Part shown: positions 1 to 11,540 of the stretch, piece after piece
Position numbering within the stretch: position 1 is the stretch's first letter
How the letters are laid out: every line of letters begins with the position of its first letter
Assembly: GCF_000012485.1 (NCBI RefSeq)
Contig: NC_007512.1
Span: 559,001-623,000 of the forward strand
Length of the DNA stretch: 64,000 nucleotides
Source of the DNA: Pelodictyon luteolum DSM 273
GTDB lineage: Bacteria > Bacteroidota > Chlorobiia > Chlorobiales > Chlorobiaceae
Direction of reading: 5' to 3'
Translations under genes and position numbers: made by a program
The notes under the pieces: generated by a model
Database searches by the model: none
Seen by the model: only the letters and a program-made list of their open reading frames with translations
Told to the model about the DNA's origin: nothing

Positions 1-787
1 CATGGGCGTAAGTGCCGATCTTGTTGGCTGTGTCTCCGTTGGCTGTGATGCGGTCTGCGCCGACAACGCCGAAATCGATCATGCCGCGCTGCATGAGGAA
101 TGCCGATGAGGAGTCCGAAATCGAGATGAATGGGATGCCGTCATGCTCGAGCTCCCAGGCCGTCAGGCGCAGTCCCTGAAGGAGCGGGCGGCTTTCTGCG
201 GTGATGACGCGCTCAATCAGCCCCTCCTGCCACGCCAGGCGGATGACGCCGAGTGCGGTGCCGATGCCGCAGCAGGCCAGCGTACCAGTGTTGCAGTGGG
301 TCAGGACATTGAGCTTGCGGGTCTTGAGGATGTCGGCGCAGTCACGCTTGATCTGCTCGACACCGTGGCGCGCGATGCGGTCGCAGTTGTCGACCTCGTC
401 ATTGTAGATCTTGTGCGCCTCATCAGTCATTTTCGTCTTCAGCGTCTCAAGGGAGTCCCCTTCGAAGTTGGCATCGTAGACCGCTTTCATCTTCTTCGTG
501 GCGAAGAAGAGGTTGACGGCCGTCGGGCGGGAAGCTTCAACGTCCTTGATGAGCTGCCCGAAATAGGCCGGGAACTCTTCCTTCGATCCCTTGAAGCTGT
601 TGACTCCGAGCACGACCGTATAGCCTGCCGAAGCGCCGATCAGCGGGGCGCCCCTGACGGCGAGGGTCTTGATGGCCTCTATGGCTTCCCGGTGGTCCCT
701 TGTCTCGACATGCAGCTCCTGCAGCGGCAGGTATCGCTGGTCAAGGTATCGGAAGGTCCCGTTTTTGAATGATATTGCGTCGATCAT
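1..787 (-). CDS. mtnA: S-methyl-5-thioribose-1-phosphate isomerase (partial, C-terminus outside window)
   Basis: Isomerises 5-methylthioribose-1-phosphate to methylthioribulose-1-phosphate in cytosolic methionine salvage. About 262 residues are present; the 3' end runs off the left edge. The N-terminus (MIDAISFKNGTF...), an AVRGAPLIG segment, the THCNTG motif that carries the family's catalytic Cys, and VGADRITANGDTANKIGTY with the catalytic Asp are all readable. The ATG at 787 gives the usual MtnA start. It lies only 15 bp after the stop of the purine-nucleoside-phosphorylase-family gene on the same strand, so the two are probably co-transcribed. That gene's product would supply the MtnA substrate if it accepts methylthioadenosine. 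Confidence 0.95.
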   Translation of the reverse strand, partial: MIDAISFKNGTFRYLDQRYLPLQELHVETRDHREAIEAIKTLAVRGAPLIGASAGYTVVLGVNSFKGSKEEFPAYFGQLIKDVEASRPTAVNLFFATKKMKAVYDANFEGDSLETLKTKMTDEAHKIYNDEVDNCDRIARHGVEQIKRDCADILKTRKLNVLTHCNTGTLACCGIGTALGVIRLAWQEGLIERVITAESRPLLQGLRLTAWELEHDGIPFISISDSSSAFLMQRGMIDFGVVGADRITANGDTANKIGTYAH

Positions 788-802
788 GGTCTTTGTGGCA
801 GA

Positions 803-1624
803 TTAAAGTTTTGCTACGACATTCTTGAAGATGGTGGTCATTTTCGGCTCCGCATGGTTGGATACCTCAATGATCTCTTCAATGCTGACCGGATGCAGGT
901 TGTCGGGGAAGCACTCGTCGGTGATGATTGACATGCCGAAGACCTCTGTGCCCTGGTGCACAGCGGCGATCACTTCCGGAACGGTCGACATGCCGACGAC
1001 ATCGGCGCCGAGGGTGCGCAGCATACGGTACTCGGCACGGGTTTCGAGGCAGGGGCCGGAGAGCGCGATGTAGACGCCACGCTGTACCTTGATTTTATGC
1101 TCAAGAGCCACTTCTTCGGCGATCTTGAGGAGTCGCTTCGAGTATGGTTCACACATGTCGGGGAACCGTGATCCTGTTTCGGGGTCGTTGTGCCCGATGA
1201 GCGGGTTGCCCGGCAGCATGTTGATGTGGTCGTCGATGAGCATGATGTCGCCTTTCTGGAAGCCGGGGTTCAGGCCGCCGCATGCGTTGGTGATGCCGAG
1301 GGTTTTTACACCGAGGTGCTTCATGACGCGGATCGGGAAAACGATCTGCTGCATGGAGTAGCCTTCATAGAAATGGAATCGGCCCTGCATGGCGACGACT
1401 TTCCTGCCTGCAAGGGTACCGAAGATCAGTTTGCCGTGATGGGTTTCCACCGTCGAGATTGGGAAGTTCGGGATATCGGCATAATCCAGCGCAAATTCGA
1501 CATCAATCTCTTTTGCAAGGGCTCCGAGTCCGGTTCCCAGCACAATGCCTACCGGGTATTCGTCCTGTGTCTTTTTCCTGATGAACGAAACGGCTTCCTC
1601 GATTTTTGCCTTCTGTGCAATCAT
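803..1624 (-). CDS. Purine nucleoside phosphorylase family, probable methylthioadenosine phosphorylase
   Basis: A 273-residue trimeric-type nucleoside phosphorylase that splits purine nucleosides with phosphate to base and (deoxy)ribose-1-phosphate. Seen: VLGTGLG phosphate loop (~residue 28), ETHHGKL, ITNACGGLNP, SGPCLETRAEYRML and VGMSTVPEV. The start at 1624 (MIAQKAKIEE) begins the conserved domain; the frame stays open upstream to 1711 but that part does not look like the family. Odd point: the base-recognition segment reads IITDECFP, with Asp where 6-oxopurine enzymes have Asn. Asp there is known from MTA/adenosine-using members. With mtnA 15 bp downstream this suggests MTA phosphorylase activity (inference); a plain inosine/guanosine phosphorylase remains possible. 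Confidence 0.9.
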   Translation of the reverse strand: MIAQKAKIEEAVSFIRKKTQDEYPVGIVLGTGLGALAKEIDVEFALDYADIPNFPISTVETHHGKLIFGTLAGRKVVAMQGRFHFYEGYSMQQIVFPIRVMKHLGVKTLGITNACGGLNPGFQKGDIMLIDDHINMLPGNPLIGHNDPETGSRFPDMCEPYSKRLLKIAEEVALEHKIKVQRGVYIALSGPCLETRAEYRMLRTLGADVVGMSTVPEVIAAVHQGTEVFGMSIITDECFPDNLHPVSIEEIIEVSNHAEPKMTTIFKNVVAKL

Positions 1625-1694
1625 GGTCGGTGTGTTTTTTGTTTGACGGTGGAGTTCGCGATGCAAACCTTCAATATAACCGCTTCCGCCATCA

Positions 1695-1724
1695 GAAAAA
1701 AATCCCCCCATAGAGATGTGGGGG
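1695..1724 (-). terminator. Rho-independent terminator after yggS
   Basis: Read on the minus strand, a CCCCCA/TGGGGG stem with an 8-nt loop is followed by a run of seven T. It sits 27 bp past the yggS stop and would end the long minus-strand run that starts with the TPR gene near 7.3 kb. Confidence 0.75.
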
Positions 1725-1750
1725 CTGTGTCATGTCTTCCTTCGGGGTGT

Positions 1751-2440
1751 TCAGCGCCAGCCGAAGATGGCTGTTCCCACCCTTACCAGCGTCGCCCCCT
1801 GGCGGATGGCGGCTTCGAAGTCTCCGCTCATGCCCATGGAGAGCTCCGTGAGCTCTTCGGGGTGCGGAGCCTGGGTTTTGATGGCATCCAGCAACAGCCG
1901 GAGATCCCTAAACTCCGTTTCGGCCTGTGAAGGGTCGGGGGAGGCAATGGTCATGAGGCCCCGGAGGGTGATACCGGGCAGGCCGAAGAGTGTCTCTGCC
2001 GCCGCCTTCGCCTCCAGAGGCTGCATGCCGTATTTTGTAGCCTCTCCCGAAGTGTTGATTTCAAGCAGGTAGTCTGCATTGATGCCGCGCTTCACGGCCT
2101 GCTTTGAGAGCTCTTCGGCTGTCGATACCTTGTCGATGCCATGGATGAGCGAGACCCTGCCGATGACGGATCGGACTTTGTTGGACTGCAGGTGTCCGAT
2201 GAAGTGCCACTCAAGAGGGCAGCCTTCAAGTTCTGCATCATCGCATTTCTCCAGGAACTCCTGGAGATAGCTTTCGCCGAAGAGTGTCTGGCCAGCGTCG
2301 AACGCCTCGCGGATCATCCCGGCCGGCTTGGTTTTTGATACGGCAATGAGGCGGACCGCCGATGGGTCCCTTCCCGCCGCCCGGGCGGCATCATGGACCC
2401 GTCGGCGGATCTCCAGGAGATTGGACGCAATGCCTTCCAT
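1751..2440 (-). CDS. yggS: YggS/PLPBP-family pyridoxal-phosphate-binding homeostasis protein
   Basis: A 229-residue single-domain alanine-racemase-fold protein that carries PLP and helps keep B6 vitamers in balance; no catalysis is firmly established for the family. Seen: the AVSKTKP motif with the PLP lysine (~residue 36), FGESYLQEF, WHFIGHLQSNK, LLEINTSGE, RGLMTIA and LSMGMSGDFEAAI, all family hallmarks in the usual order and spacing. The start at 2440 matches the normal N-terminus. It begins 9 bp after the cyclophilin gene and so is the last gene of that operon, before the terminator at 1695-1724. Confidence 0.95.
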   Translation of the reverse strand: MEGIASNLLEIRRRVHDAARAAGRDPSAVRLIAVSKTKPAGMIREAFDAGQTLFGESYLQEFLEKCDDAELEGCPLEWHFIGHLQSNKVRSVIGRVSLIHGIDKVSTAEELSKQAVKRGINADYLLEINTSGEATKYGMQPLEAKAAAETLFGLPGITLRGLMTIASPDPSQAETEFRDLRLLLDAIKTQAPHPEELTELSMGMSGDFEAAIRQGATLVRVGTAIFGWR

Positions 2441-2449
2441 GGTGTGCCT

Positions 2450-2941
2450 TCAGGCTTTCGGGGCCTCGACGATTGTTTCGATGGTGACCGGCTTCAGCGG
2501 GTTGTCGTTGGGGTCGGTATTGACGGCGGCGATGCTGTCAACAACCTCAATGCCTGATTCCACCACTCCGAACACGGTGTACTGTCCGTCAAGGAAGTCG
2601 TTGTCAGCCTGGTTGATGTAGAACTGGCTGCCTGAAGACGCCTTCTGGGGGTTGTTGTCCCGGGCGGCGGCAAGGGTTCCTTTTTTATTGGGGTGGCTGA
2701 TTTCGGCCGGGACTTTGTAGGATGGTCCGCCGGTGCCGTGCAGCATACGCTTGTCGTCATGGCGGGAGAGGGGGTCGCCGGTCTGTATCATGAACCCTTC
2801 AATGACGCGGTGGAATCGGATGCCGTCGTAGTATTGTTCACCAACGAGTTTCATGAAGTTGTCTCGGTGCTGCGGGGTATCGTCATACAGGCTGATCTGA
2901 ATGTCCCCGAGGCTGGTCTTGATGATGTAGGATGCTGCCAT
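2450..2941 (-). CDS. Cyclophilin-type peptidyl-prolyl cis-trans isomerase
   Basis: Catalyses proline cis-trans isomerisation in protein folding. The 163 residues form one cyclophilin domain: YDGIRFHRVIEGFMIQTGDP contains the catalytic Arg of the FHRVI motif; SGSQFYIN corresponds to the usual SSQFFI region; YTVFGVVESGIEVVD is the standard end. There is no signal peptide, so a cytoplasmic PpiB-like enzyme is likely. It lies between a membrane-anchored TPR gene (33 bp upstream) and yggS (9 bp downstream). Confidence 0.95.
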   Translation of the reverse strand: MAASYIIKTSLGDIQISLYDDTPQHRDNFMKLVGEQYYDGIRFHRVIEGFMIQTGDPLSRHDDKRMLHGTGGPSYKVPAEISHPNKKGTLAAARDNNPQKASSGSQFYINQADNDFLDGQYTVFGVVESGIEVVDSIAAVNTDPNDNPLKPVTIETIVEAPKA

Positions 2942-2974
2942 GGTGTGTCCTGTTTACTGAGTGTTGTTCGTGAA

Positions 2975-3667
2975 TTACTTGTTGGAGACCTCTTGCATTC
3001 CTGAAATCTTCCAGAGAGCCTGCTGCGCTGCTCTGGCTCCCGACGAACCGGGGTAACGGTCGACGACCTGCCCGAAGAGTTCGCCGGCTTTTTCAGTATC
3101 CCCGGCGCCAAGACGGCAGTCTGCGGCAGCCATAAGGTACTGGGCTTTGAGTGCATTGTTTTCTGCTTTTTCCGATGCGGAGAGAAAGCTTTTTGCTGCG
3201 GCGTCATACTGCTGCAGGTCGCTCTGGCAGGATGCTTTGCCGGCAATAGCTGCTGCCGCGAGGTCTGGGCTCACTGGTGATGCGGCATCGAAAGCTTTCA
3301 GTGCATCCTTGGGCTTTCCAATTGCGTAGTATGCGTTGGCGAGCAGCAGCTCTGCCATTTCACCGCTGGGAGTGCCGTTGTACTGTTCCGCGATGGTTTT
3401 CAGTCCGGGTTCTTTCTCTGTGCCATCGATGGCTCTCTGGAAATCGCCCCGATCGAAGGCCATGGCAGCAGCAGCCATCATCGGCGCAGCCTCGTTTTCC
3501 CTCGAGGCCTGCCGCTCTGTCCAGAAGAAGATGGCGGCGCCTCCGATGAGGATCAGGATAAGAGCTCCAGCAATGAGGTTCTTGTAGCGGATGGCGAAGT
3601 AGAGGAGGTTGTCGACCGCGGTCTTTTTTTCTTCGGTGCGGATTGGCTGTATGTCGTTATCGTTCAT
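2975..3667 (-). CDS. Membrane-anchored tetratricopeptide repeat protein (YfgM-like layout)
   Basis: A 230-residue protein with a short charged cytoplasmic N-terminus, one transmembrane helix (about residues 33-51, LIAGALILILIGGAAIFFW), and a helical-repeat periplasmic part with TPR-like units (ELLLANAYYAIGKPKDALKAF, QYLMAAADCRLGAGDTEKA, ELFGQVVDRYPGSSGA). This layout is that of YfgM/TPR_21-type envelope proteins, which act as scaffolds or chaperone partners near the Sec machinery. The nearby cyclophilin gene fits a folding role, but the exact function is not known. Confidence 0.8.
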   Translation of the reverse strand: MNDNDIQPIRTEEKKTAVDNLLYFAIRYKNLIAGALILILIGGAAIFFWTERQASRENEAAPMMAAAAMAFDRGDFQRAIDGTEKEPGLKTIAEQYNGTPSGEMAELLLANAYYAIGKPKDALKAFDAASPVSPDLAAAAIAGKASCQSDLQQYDAAAKSFLSASEKAENNALKAQYLMAAADCRLGAGDTEKAGELFGQVVDRYPGSSGARAAQQALWKISGMQEVSNK

Positions 3668-3755
3668 GGCTGTGGTTTCGTGTTGGCGGCCGTCGGCCGT
3701 ATTTCGATTCAGAACCTAAACAAGTTTGACGGAAATTGCAAAGGAGTGGGCTGTT

Positions 3756-4526
3756 TCAGGCGCTGATTCCGAATGCGTCGAGGGTGTTTTGATAGATCGC
3801 TTCAGCTGCGGCAGCAGGAGAGATTTCTCTGGCATCGGCAATGGCCTCGGCAACGAGACGGACATGGGCCGGTTCGTTCCGCTTTCCCCTGAATGGCACG
3901 GGGGCGAGGTAGGGTGCATCGGTTTCGGCCAGCAGGCTTGCAAGCGGGACACTGCGTACCACCTCGGGCAGTATTGAGCGCTTGAAGGTAATGGTTCCTG
4001 GGATGGAGATGAACAGTCCCCTTCGGATGCACTCCCGTGCCACCGCAGTATCGCCTGAAAAGCAGTGCATAACCCCCCGGAGGCCTGAATGCCGCTCTTC
4101 GTCCAGGATGCGGAGTGTGTCAGGCCAGGCGTCGCGCGAATGGATGACGACCGGCAGATCAAGCCCCGCTGCCATCCGGAGCATGGTGCGGAACGCGTCC
4201 TCCTGATGACGGGGGCTGTGGCCGGGGTAGTGGTAGTCAAGTCCGATCTCGCCGATGGCAACCACTTCAGGGCAACGGGCAAGTTCCTCAAGTGCTTCGT
4301 AGACCGCATCCGCCACAGCTCCCTCAGCCTCATGCGGGTGGAGGCCCACGTTGGCCCTGATGAAGCCGAACTGCTTGGCGAGTTCGACGGACCTGCGGCT
4401 GGTTGCAAGGTCGGTTCCCGGATCAATGAGGAGCGTGACCCCCGCCGCCTGCATCCGCTGGATGACTTCTTGCCGGTCGGGGTCGAACTCGGGGAACGAC
4501 AGATGGCAGTGCGCGTCAGCCAGCAT
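3756..4526 (-). CDS. TatD-family metal-dependent deoxyribonuclease
   Basis: A 256-residue TIM-barrel hydrolase. Seen: [14 protein letters not shown] with the HxH metal ligands at the start, [32 protein letters not shown] with the metal-ligand Glu, VIHSRDA, VMHCFSG and [14 protein letters not shown] with the catalytic Asp. Family members are 3'-5' DNases active in DNA repair. I chose the ATG at 4526 because the domain begins at the next residue; an upstream ATG at 4586 would place 20 unrelated residues inside lspA. The gene overlaps the 3' end of lspA by 11 bp, which suggests translational coupling. Confidence 0.95.
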   Translation of the reverse strand: MLADAHCHLSFPEFDPDRQEVIQRMQAAGVTLLIDPGTDLATSRRSVELAKQFGFIRANVGLHPHEAEGAVADAVYEALEELARCPEVVAIGEIGLDYHYPGHSPRHQEDAFRTMLRMAAGLDLPVVIHSRDAWPDTLRILDEERHSGLRGVMHCFSGDTAVARECIRRGLFISIPGTITFKRSILPEVVRSVPLASLLAETDAPYLAPVPFRGKRNEPAHVRLVAEAIADAREISPAAAAEAIYQNTLDAFGISA

Positions 4527-5019
4527 GACGGGTCTCCTCAGTGTCGGGGAAGATCCGGTTGTAGAACAGGACCAGCATGCATGCACCGATGGTGATGGCC
4601 GAATCGGCTACGTTGAAGATCGGCCAGAGCGAGACCCAGTGGCCGAACAGTTCTCCCTTGTAAAGATCGAAATAGATGAAGTCCGTGACCCGGCCGCTTG
4701 CGATCCGGTCGATCATGTTGCCTATGCCGCCGCCGGCGATGAGGCCGAAGGCCGAAAGAAAGATCGGTGTGCGGTTCCTGCTTCGGGCCACGAATACAAG
4801 CACCCCGAGGACGATGGCGCCGGTAAGCATGAGCAGGACGAATGGCGGTGCGAACTCCATGCCGAATGCCACCCCGCGGTTCTCTGCATAGGTGAAAGAG
4901 AAGAAGTCTGGAATGATGGTGATGCTTTGCTGCATGTCGCGGAGGAAAAAGACTGCAAGCTTTTTGGTGAACTGGTCGGCTGCGATGACAAAAAGCGCAA
5001 GCATGGAAAACATTTTCAT
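4516..5019 (-). CDS. lspA: Lipoprotein signal peptidase (signal peptidase II)
   Basis: Cleaves the signal peptide of prolipoproteins in the inner membrane. The 167 residues have four hydrophobic segments; the family's conserved blocks are present: [10 protein letters not shown] near the N-terminus, ENRGVAFG, and the two catalytic-Asp motifs GNMIDR and FNVADSAI. Length is normal. It lies 28 bp downstream of aroE and overlaps tatD. Confidence 0.97.
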   Translation of the reverse strand: MKMFSMLALFVIAADQFTKKLAVFFLRDMQQSITIIPDFFSFTYAENRGVAFGMEFAPPFVLLMLTGAIVLGVLVFVARSRNRTPIFLSAFGLIAGGGIGNMIDRIASGRVTDFIYFDLYKGELFGHWVSLWPIFNVADSAITIGACMLVLFYNRIFPDTEETRHAG

Positions 5020-5047
5020 GTGGCCGGAACGGGGAGTATGGTTGAGG

Positions 5048-5938
5048 TTATCTGCTGCGCTGCAGCTGCAGTTCGTGAAGGACTATGGGTTCGATATCCC
5101 GGGCGGGCATTTCGTGGCCGGTCCAGAGCTGGAAAGAGCGGGCGGCCTGGGCCAGAAGCATGGCGATGCCCGGTACCGTGTTGGCGCCTGCCGCTTTTGC
5201 TGCGGCCAGAAGCGGCGTGTGTTCGGGGTTGTATACCATATCGTAGACGGTCTGGCCGCTGTGGAGCAGTCCGGCTCCGGTGGGGATGATGCTTTCCATT
5301 GCGTCGGGACGCCCGTAGGTGCCTTTCGGGGTAGCGTTGATGATGAGGGCCGCTTCACGGCATATGTTCATGGCGCTCTCATCGCCGCCAAACAGGTCAT
5401 CCTGGCGGGCAAGTTCCACAAATCCCTTCTGTATATAGGGCAGAAGGCGATCTCTTGCAGTTGCAGGGTCGCGGACGAATACGGTGAGGGACGATGGGCT
5501 GAAATGGCGCATGAGGGCCTCTATCGCTGCCAGCGCAGCGCCGCCGTTGCCGAACATGACTGCCGGCCGGCCGAAAAGGGCGGCTTTCTGCGGCAGGAGC
5601 GGTGCGGCAAATCCGGCGATGTCGGTGTTGTGGCCCGTGAGCCGGCCGTTTTCGTTGACGATGGTGTTGACCGCACCAATGGAGCGTGCGTCGTCGGAGA
5701 GAGCGTCAAGGGAGGGTACAACGGCTGCCTTGTAGGGAATCGTGACGTTGCAGCCCGCAATGCCGAGCGCGCGCATTCCCTTGAGGGCCACCGGGACTTC
5801 CTCGGGGGAGGCGATGTTGAAGATGGTGTAGCAGGCCTCAATCCCGAGGAGTGAAAATGCCGTGTTGTGGATAAGGGGGGAGAGTGAATAATCGACGGCG
5901 CGGCCGATGAGGCCGTAAATCAGTTTGGCATGACTCAT
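5048..5938 (-). CDS. aroE: Shikimate dehydrogenase
   Basis: NADP-dependent reduction of 3-dehydroshikimate to shikimate in aromatic amino acid synthesis. The 296 residues begin with [18 protein letters not shown], carrying the shikimate-binding Ser pair, followed by CNVTIPYK with the catalytic Lys, [17 protein letters not shown] with the catalytic Asp, and a Rossmann segment that reads [15 protein letters not shown] instead of the usual GAGGA. It ends with [18 protein letters not shown]. Its start overlaps the stop of the upstream TPR gene by 4 bp (ATGA), so the two are coupled. Confidence 0.96.
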   Translation of the reverse strand: MSHAKLIYGLIGRAVDYSLSPLIHNTAFSLLGIEACYTIFNIASPEEVPVALKGMRALGIAGCNVTIPYKAAVVPSLDALSDDARSIGAVNTIVNENGRLTGHNTDIAGFAAPLLPQKAALFGRPAVMFGNGGAALAAIEALMRHFSPSSLTVFVRDPATARDRLLPYIQKGFVELARQDDLFGGDESAMNICREAALIINATPKGTYGRPDAMESIIPTGAGLLHSGQTVYDMVYNPEHTPLLAAAKAAGANTVPGIAMLLAQAARSFQLWTGHEMPARDIEPIVLHELQLQRSR

Positions 5939-7332
5939 GAAATCCCCAGCATCCTCCTCACCGAATCCTGCTGGTAGAGTTCAGGAAATGCGCTCTGGAA
6001 GAGCTGCTTTTTGTCGGGATCGATCTTGAATGCCTTGCTGAGTGCTTTCAGGGTGCTGAGTTTGTCGCCCATCGCAAAATAGGCGGCGGCAATCTCAAAG
6101 TGTGCATCGGCTGAGAGCGGCTGGAGTTTCAGGGACTGCTCCAACGCTTCGATCGAGGTGTTCATATGGCCGGCCTCCTTCAGCACCATGGCGAAGTCTA
6201 CCCATATCTGCGGGCTTTCCGGATCAAGATCGATCACCCGGCGGTAAGTCTCGATGGAGTCATCCAGATCGTTCATGTTGTACTCGATCTCCGCTTTCAG
6301 CAGGAGGTACTCGATGCTGTCGGGTATGTGCTTCAGGGACTCCATGACGGCATGGAATGCATCAGGGTACTTTTCCATCGCATCATAGCAGCAGGCAAGT
6401 GCGAACCATGCATCGGCAAAATCAGCACTCTGGGCAATGCATTTCTGGTAGCACTCGACGGCTTCCGTGTACAGTTCAAGTTCTTCGCATGCAATGCCGA
6501 GGTTATAGAGCGCATTGATGTCGTCAGGCTCGTAAATGAGGGTCTGGCGGTAGCTTTCGGCAGCGTCCTCTATCCGTCCGTTGATAGCCAGGACATTGGC
6601 CCGGTTGTACCAGGCGGAACTGAAATCCTCGGAAATCGCCAGAGCCATGTCGTAGCACTCGAGCGCTTCGTCGTAGCGCTTCATCTTGCTCAACACCAGA
6701 CCGTTGTTGTACCAGGCGTTGATGTTGTAGGGGTCCAGGTCAAGGTTCTTTTTGTAGCAGGCGTTGCTTTCCTCAAACTTTCCCAAAAGATCTCTGCTGT
6801 ATGCAAGCTCATACCAGGCTTCGGAGAAGTCGGGGTCTAGTTCCAGAGTCCGCAGGAAATCGGCCTCGGCTTCCTCAAAACGGTCAAGTCGCTGCAGGAT
6901 GTTTCCGCGGTAGTAATGGTAATCTTTTTCCATCGAGCTGTCGCCGATGACCCCCTCGATCACTTCGAGTGCCATATCGAGGTTCCCGGTATTGAACCAG
7001 GCCAGCGAAAGATTGAGTATCATCTCGCTGTCTGCCGGGCTGAGGATCGAAGCCTGACGGAACGCATCAAGTGCCTCCTCGCACATGCCGTTGAGGGTCA
7101 GGCAGTTGCCGAGGTGGAACCAGGTTTCCGTATTGTACGGGGCGATCTCCTCCAGGCGCCGGGCCCCAAGAAGGGCTTCAGCAGTGAAGCCGTCTTCATT
7201 GAGCTGCACTATCCTGTCGATCAGCTCTTCTGCATCAAACATTGAGCCGAGACCCTCAAGATCCGGTTCTTCCTTTCCTGACGGCCCTTTCCTGGGGGTG
7301 TGGTCATCGTCGAAGAAATCAGACAGATTCAT
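5935..7332 (-). CDS. Cytoplasmic tetratricopeptide repeat protein
   Basis: A 465-residue acidic protein made almost wholly of TPR units (about ten 34-residue repeats from residue ~50 to the end, e.g. [40 protein letters not shown]). It has no signal peptide or membrane helix. Such proteins act as interaction scaffolds; no partner is indicated except the coupled aroE gene. It is the first gene of the minus-strand run that continues to yggS. Confidence 0.85.
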   Translation of the reverse strand: MNLSDFFDDDHTPRKGPSGKEEPDLEGLGSMFDAEELIDRIVQLNEDGFTAEALLGARRLEEIAPYNTETWFHLGNCLTLNGMCEEALDAFRQASILSPADSEMILNLSLAWFNTGNLDMALEVIEGVIGDSSMEKDYHYYRGNILQRLDRFEEAEADFLRTLELDPDFSEAWYELAYSRDLLGKFEESNACYKKNLDLDPYNINAWYNNGLVLSKMKRYDEALECYDMALAISEDFSSAWYNRANVLAINGRIEDAAESYRQTLIYEPDDINALYNLGIACEELELYTEAVECYQKCIAQSADFADAWFALACCYDAMEKYPDAFHAVMESLKHIPDSIEYLLLKAEIEYNMNDLDDSIETYRRVIDLDPESPQIWVDFAMVLKEAGHMNTSIEALEQSLKLQPLSADAHFEIAAAYFAMGDKLSTLKALSKAFKIDPDKKQLFQSAFPELYQQDSVRRMLGIS

Positions 7333-7445
7333 TGGCAGGCGTATAGTGTTTCAAATCCATCAAGATCATAGCATGCATAGATAAATATAAGAGAAATTTC
7401 GGAACTACCGCAGGTTGGCTTTTCAGCCGGATCCGGAAGAGGGTA

Positions 7446-9332
7446 TCATGGGTGGTAATGCCGGAAAATTGACATTCCCTTGACCTTTCCGGCGAATTGG
7501 GAGAGCTCCTCCGCGCTTGCCGCTGCGACACCATCCACCGATCCGAAGCGCTCGAGAAGGGCGAATGCGATTTTTTCCCCGACGCCAGGGATTGTGGTCA
7601 GTCCGGTCTCGAGTGTCCGTTTTGAGCGGATATTGCGATGGTAGGTTATGGCGAACCGGTGTGCCTCGTCTCGCAATTGCTGCAGGAGCTTGAGGGCAGG
7701 GGATGTTTTCGGCAGGTTGAAGGGCCCGTCCGCATCCGGCGTAAAGACCTCTTCAAGCCTTTTGGCGAGCCCGATGACGGGAACCGTGATGCCCAGACGG
7801 TCAAGCACCTTTTTAGCACTGTTGGCCTGTCCTTTTCCCCCGTCAACCACGATGAGGTCCGGCAGGGGGAGTTCGTCCTGAAGCGAGCCTCCGTAGCGGC
7901 GTCCGAGTACCTGCTCCATGGCGGCATAGTCATCGGAACTGCCAGTGCCGCAGGCCTCCTCAAGCGACTGGAGCCTGAACTTCCGGTAGGCGGATTTCAG
8001 GGGCTTTCCGTTGACGAAGCATACCATCGAACTGACATAGTCGGTTCCCTGGAGATGCGAGTTGTCGAAGCACTCTATCCGTTTCGGGGGGGTCTCAAGA
8101 TGCAGCGATTCTCCGAGCGCCTTGACCCCGTAATGCTCGCGGGCAGCTTCGCCGCGTTTCTGCTTCTGCACCAGGTACTCGGCGAGATGGTGTCGGGCGT
8201 TCTGGCGGCACATCTCCACCAGATGGGCTTTTTCCCCTATCTGCGGTACCGTGAACTTCACTGCCTTTCTCCGGGTCGGGCACTCTTCCTCCCTTTCTCT
8301 GGAGAGGGCCTGGAGGCTTTCCGTATCCTCCAGATCAAGCTGCGCCGAGAGCAGTACTTCTTCCGGCATGGCTTCAGGTGATTTCAGGTAGTACCCCTCG
8401 AGTACTTTCCCGAGCAGCTTTTTCTCGGGTTCACCGGCGGTGTTGGTGAGGATGAAGTGCCGGGCGCCGAGCATCTTGCCTTCACGGATGCGGAACACCA
8501 CACCACAGGCTTCGTCGTCCCCGGAAGCGATGGCCGAAACGTCCCGGTCCATGCCGTCGGCGGCAACCATTTTCTGCCTGTCAGCGTATCTGCGGAGGCT
8601 TTGCAGCTGCATCTTCAGCTCAGCGGCTTCTTCAAAGCGCAACTCTGCGGCAGCCGTGAGCATTTTTTCATGCAGTTCCTTCAGGAGTCCCGCGGTGCGC
8701 CCTTTCAGCAGGCGCACGATCTCGCCGATCATCTCCAGATACTCGGCCTCATTCTGCAGCCCTTCGCAGGGCCCCTTGCATTTGCCGATGTGGTAGTCGA
8801 GGCAGAGCTTATGCTTTTTTGCGGCGATGTTTTCAGGCGTGAGGCTGTACCGGCAGCTTCGCACCGGGAAGATGGAGCCGATGAGCTCGAGGATCGAACG
8901 CAGCTGCCCGGCTTCGGTGTAGGGGCCGAACCAGGTCGACTTGTCGCGGGTACGGTTTCGAGAGATGAATACCCGCGGAAAGGGTTCACCGGTGATGACG
9001 AGCCAGGGGTAGGTCTTGTCGTCTTTCAGGTTGACGTTATAGCGGGGCTTCAGCTCCTTGATCAGGTTGTTTTCAAGGATCAGCGCCTCGACCTCAGACG
9101 AGGTGATGATGATCTCCAGATCGGTGATATGGCCGACCAGCACCTGCGTTTTGCCCGTCAGCTGGCGGGGATCGCGAAAGTAGGAACGTACTCTTGAGCG
9201 GATGTTCTTGGCTTTTCCGACGTATATAACCTTCCCTGCACTGTTTTTGAACTGGTAGATGCCGGGGCCTGTAGGCAGTGATGCGACTGTTTCGCGGAGC
9301 TCGGGGAGCGTTGTGTCAGTTTCGGCAGCCAT
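7446..9332 (-). CDS. uvrC: UvrABC excinuclease subunit C
   Basis: Makes both incisions in nucleotide excision repair. The 628 residues carry an N-terminal GIY-YIG nuclease domain (GPGIYQFKNSAGKVIYVGKAKN, residues ~22-45), a four-Cys-type middle region (CRYSL...KLCLDYHIGKCKGPC), a UVR segment (ELRFEEAAELKMQL), the RNase H-like C-terminal nuclease domain (ECFDNSHLQGTDYVSSMV; DLIVVDGGKGQ) and a terminal helix-hairpin-helix (TTIPGVGEKIAFALLERFG). Full length, apparently transcribed alone. Confidence 0.97.
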   Translation of the reverse strand: MAAETDTTLPELRETVASLPTGPGIYQFKNSAGKVIYVGKAKNIRSRVRSYFRDPRQLTGKTQVLVGHITDLEIIITSSEVEALILENNLIKELKPRYNVNLKDDKTYPWLVITGEPFPRVFISRNRTRDKSTWFGPYTEAGQLRSILELIGSIFPVRSCRYSLTPENIAAKKHKLCLDYHIGKCKGPCEGLQNEAEYLEMIGEIVRLLKGRTAGLLKELHEKMLTAAAELRFEEAAELKMQLQSLRRYADRQKMVAADGMDRDVSAIASGDDEACGVVFRIREGKMLGARHFILTNTAGEPEKKLLGKVLEGYYLKSPEAMPEEVLLSAQLDLEDTESLQALSREREEECPTRRKAVKFTVPQIGEKAHLVEMCRQNARHHLAEYLVQKQKRGEAAREHYGVKALGESLHLETPPKRIECFDNSHLQGTDYVSSMVCFVNGKPLKSAYRKFRLQSLEEACGTGSSDDYAAMEQVLGRRYGGSLQDELPLPDLIVVDGGKGQANSAKKVLDRLGITVPVIGLAKRLEEVFTPDADGPFNLPKTSPALKLLQQLRDEAHRFAITYHRNIRSKRTLETGLTTIPGVGEKIAFALLERFGSVDGVAAASAEELSQFAGKVKGMSIFRHYHP

Positions 9333-9385
9333 GCAGGGCGTTCAAGGTGAAGTTGGGGTGTGAAGCGGTACCCATGAAAGTAAAC

Positions 9386-9419
9386 AAAAAAAGGCGCGGT
9401 TGGTTCCGCGCCTTTTTTT
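9386..9419 (-). terminator. Rho-independent terminator after the symporter gene
   Basis: A GGCGCGG/CCGCGCC stem with a 6-nt loop is flanked by A-run and T-run, so it can act on either strand. It lies 26 bp past the stop of the minus-strand symporter gene. Confidence 0.85.
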
Positions 9420-9444
9420 AGTGAATGGTTACCGTTCAGGAACC

Positions 9445-11229
<1,785 letters not shown>

Positions 11230-11282
11230 AGCGGTAAACAGTTAAGGTTTTGTTGTGTGTGCTGGTTTTTTTAGGTAAGCCC

Positions 11283-11540
11283 TCAGTCCTCGCGGACGTC
11301 GAATTTCTTGTCGAGCTTGTTCATCAGTGCGACATAGACGAAGATCAGGATGACGAAGACATAGATCGAGCCCTGCTGCGCAAACCAGAATCCGAGCTTG
11401 AAGCCGCCGATCTGGATGGCGTTGAGCTGGTTTACAAAGAGAATCCCGAACCCGTATGAGACGACAAACCATACCACCAGCAACCCGATGAGGTAGCCGA
11501 GGTTGATTTTCCAGTACTCCTGGAGTTTGCCTTTTTCCAT
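11283..11540 (-). CDS. DUF4212 protein, small subunit of sodium:solute symporter
   Basis: An 85-residue protein with two transmembrane helices (about residues 14-33 and 55-72) and a charged KLDKKFDVRED tail. It matches the DUF4212 family, known to be encoded next to VC_2705-type sodium/substrate symporters and thought to be their small subunit. The symporter gene follows 53 bp downstream on the same strand, so they form an operon. Confidence 0.9.
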   Translation of the reverse strand: MEKGKLQEYWKINLGYLIGLLVVWFVVSYGFGILFVNQLNAIQIGGFKLGFWFAQQGSIYVFVILIFVYVALMNKLDKKFDVRED

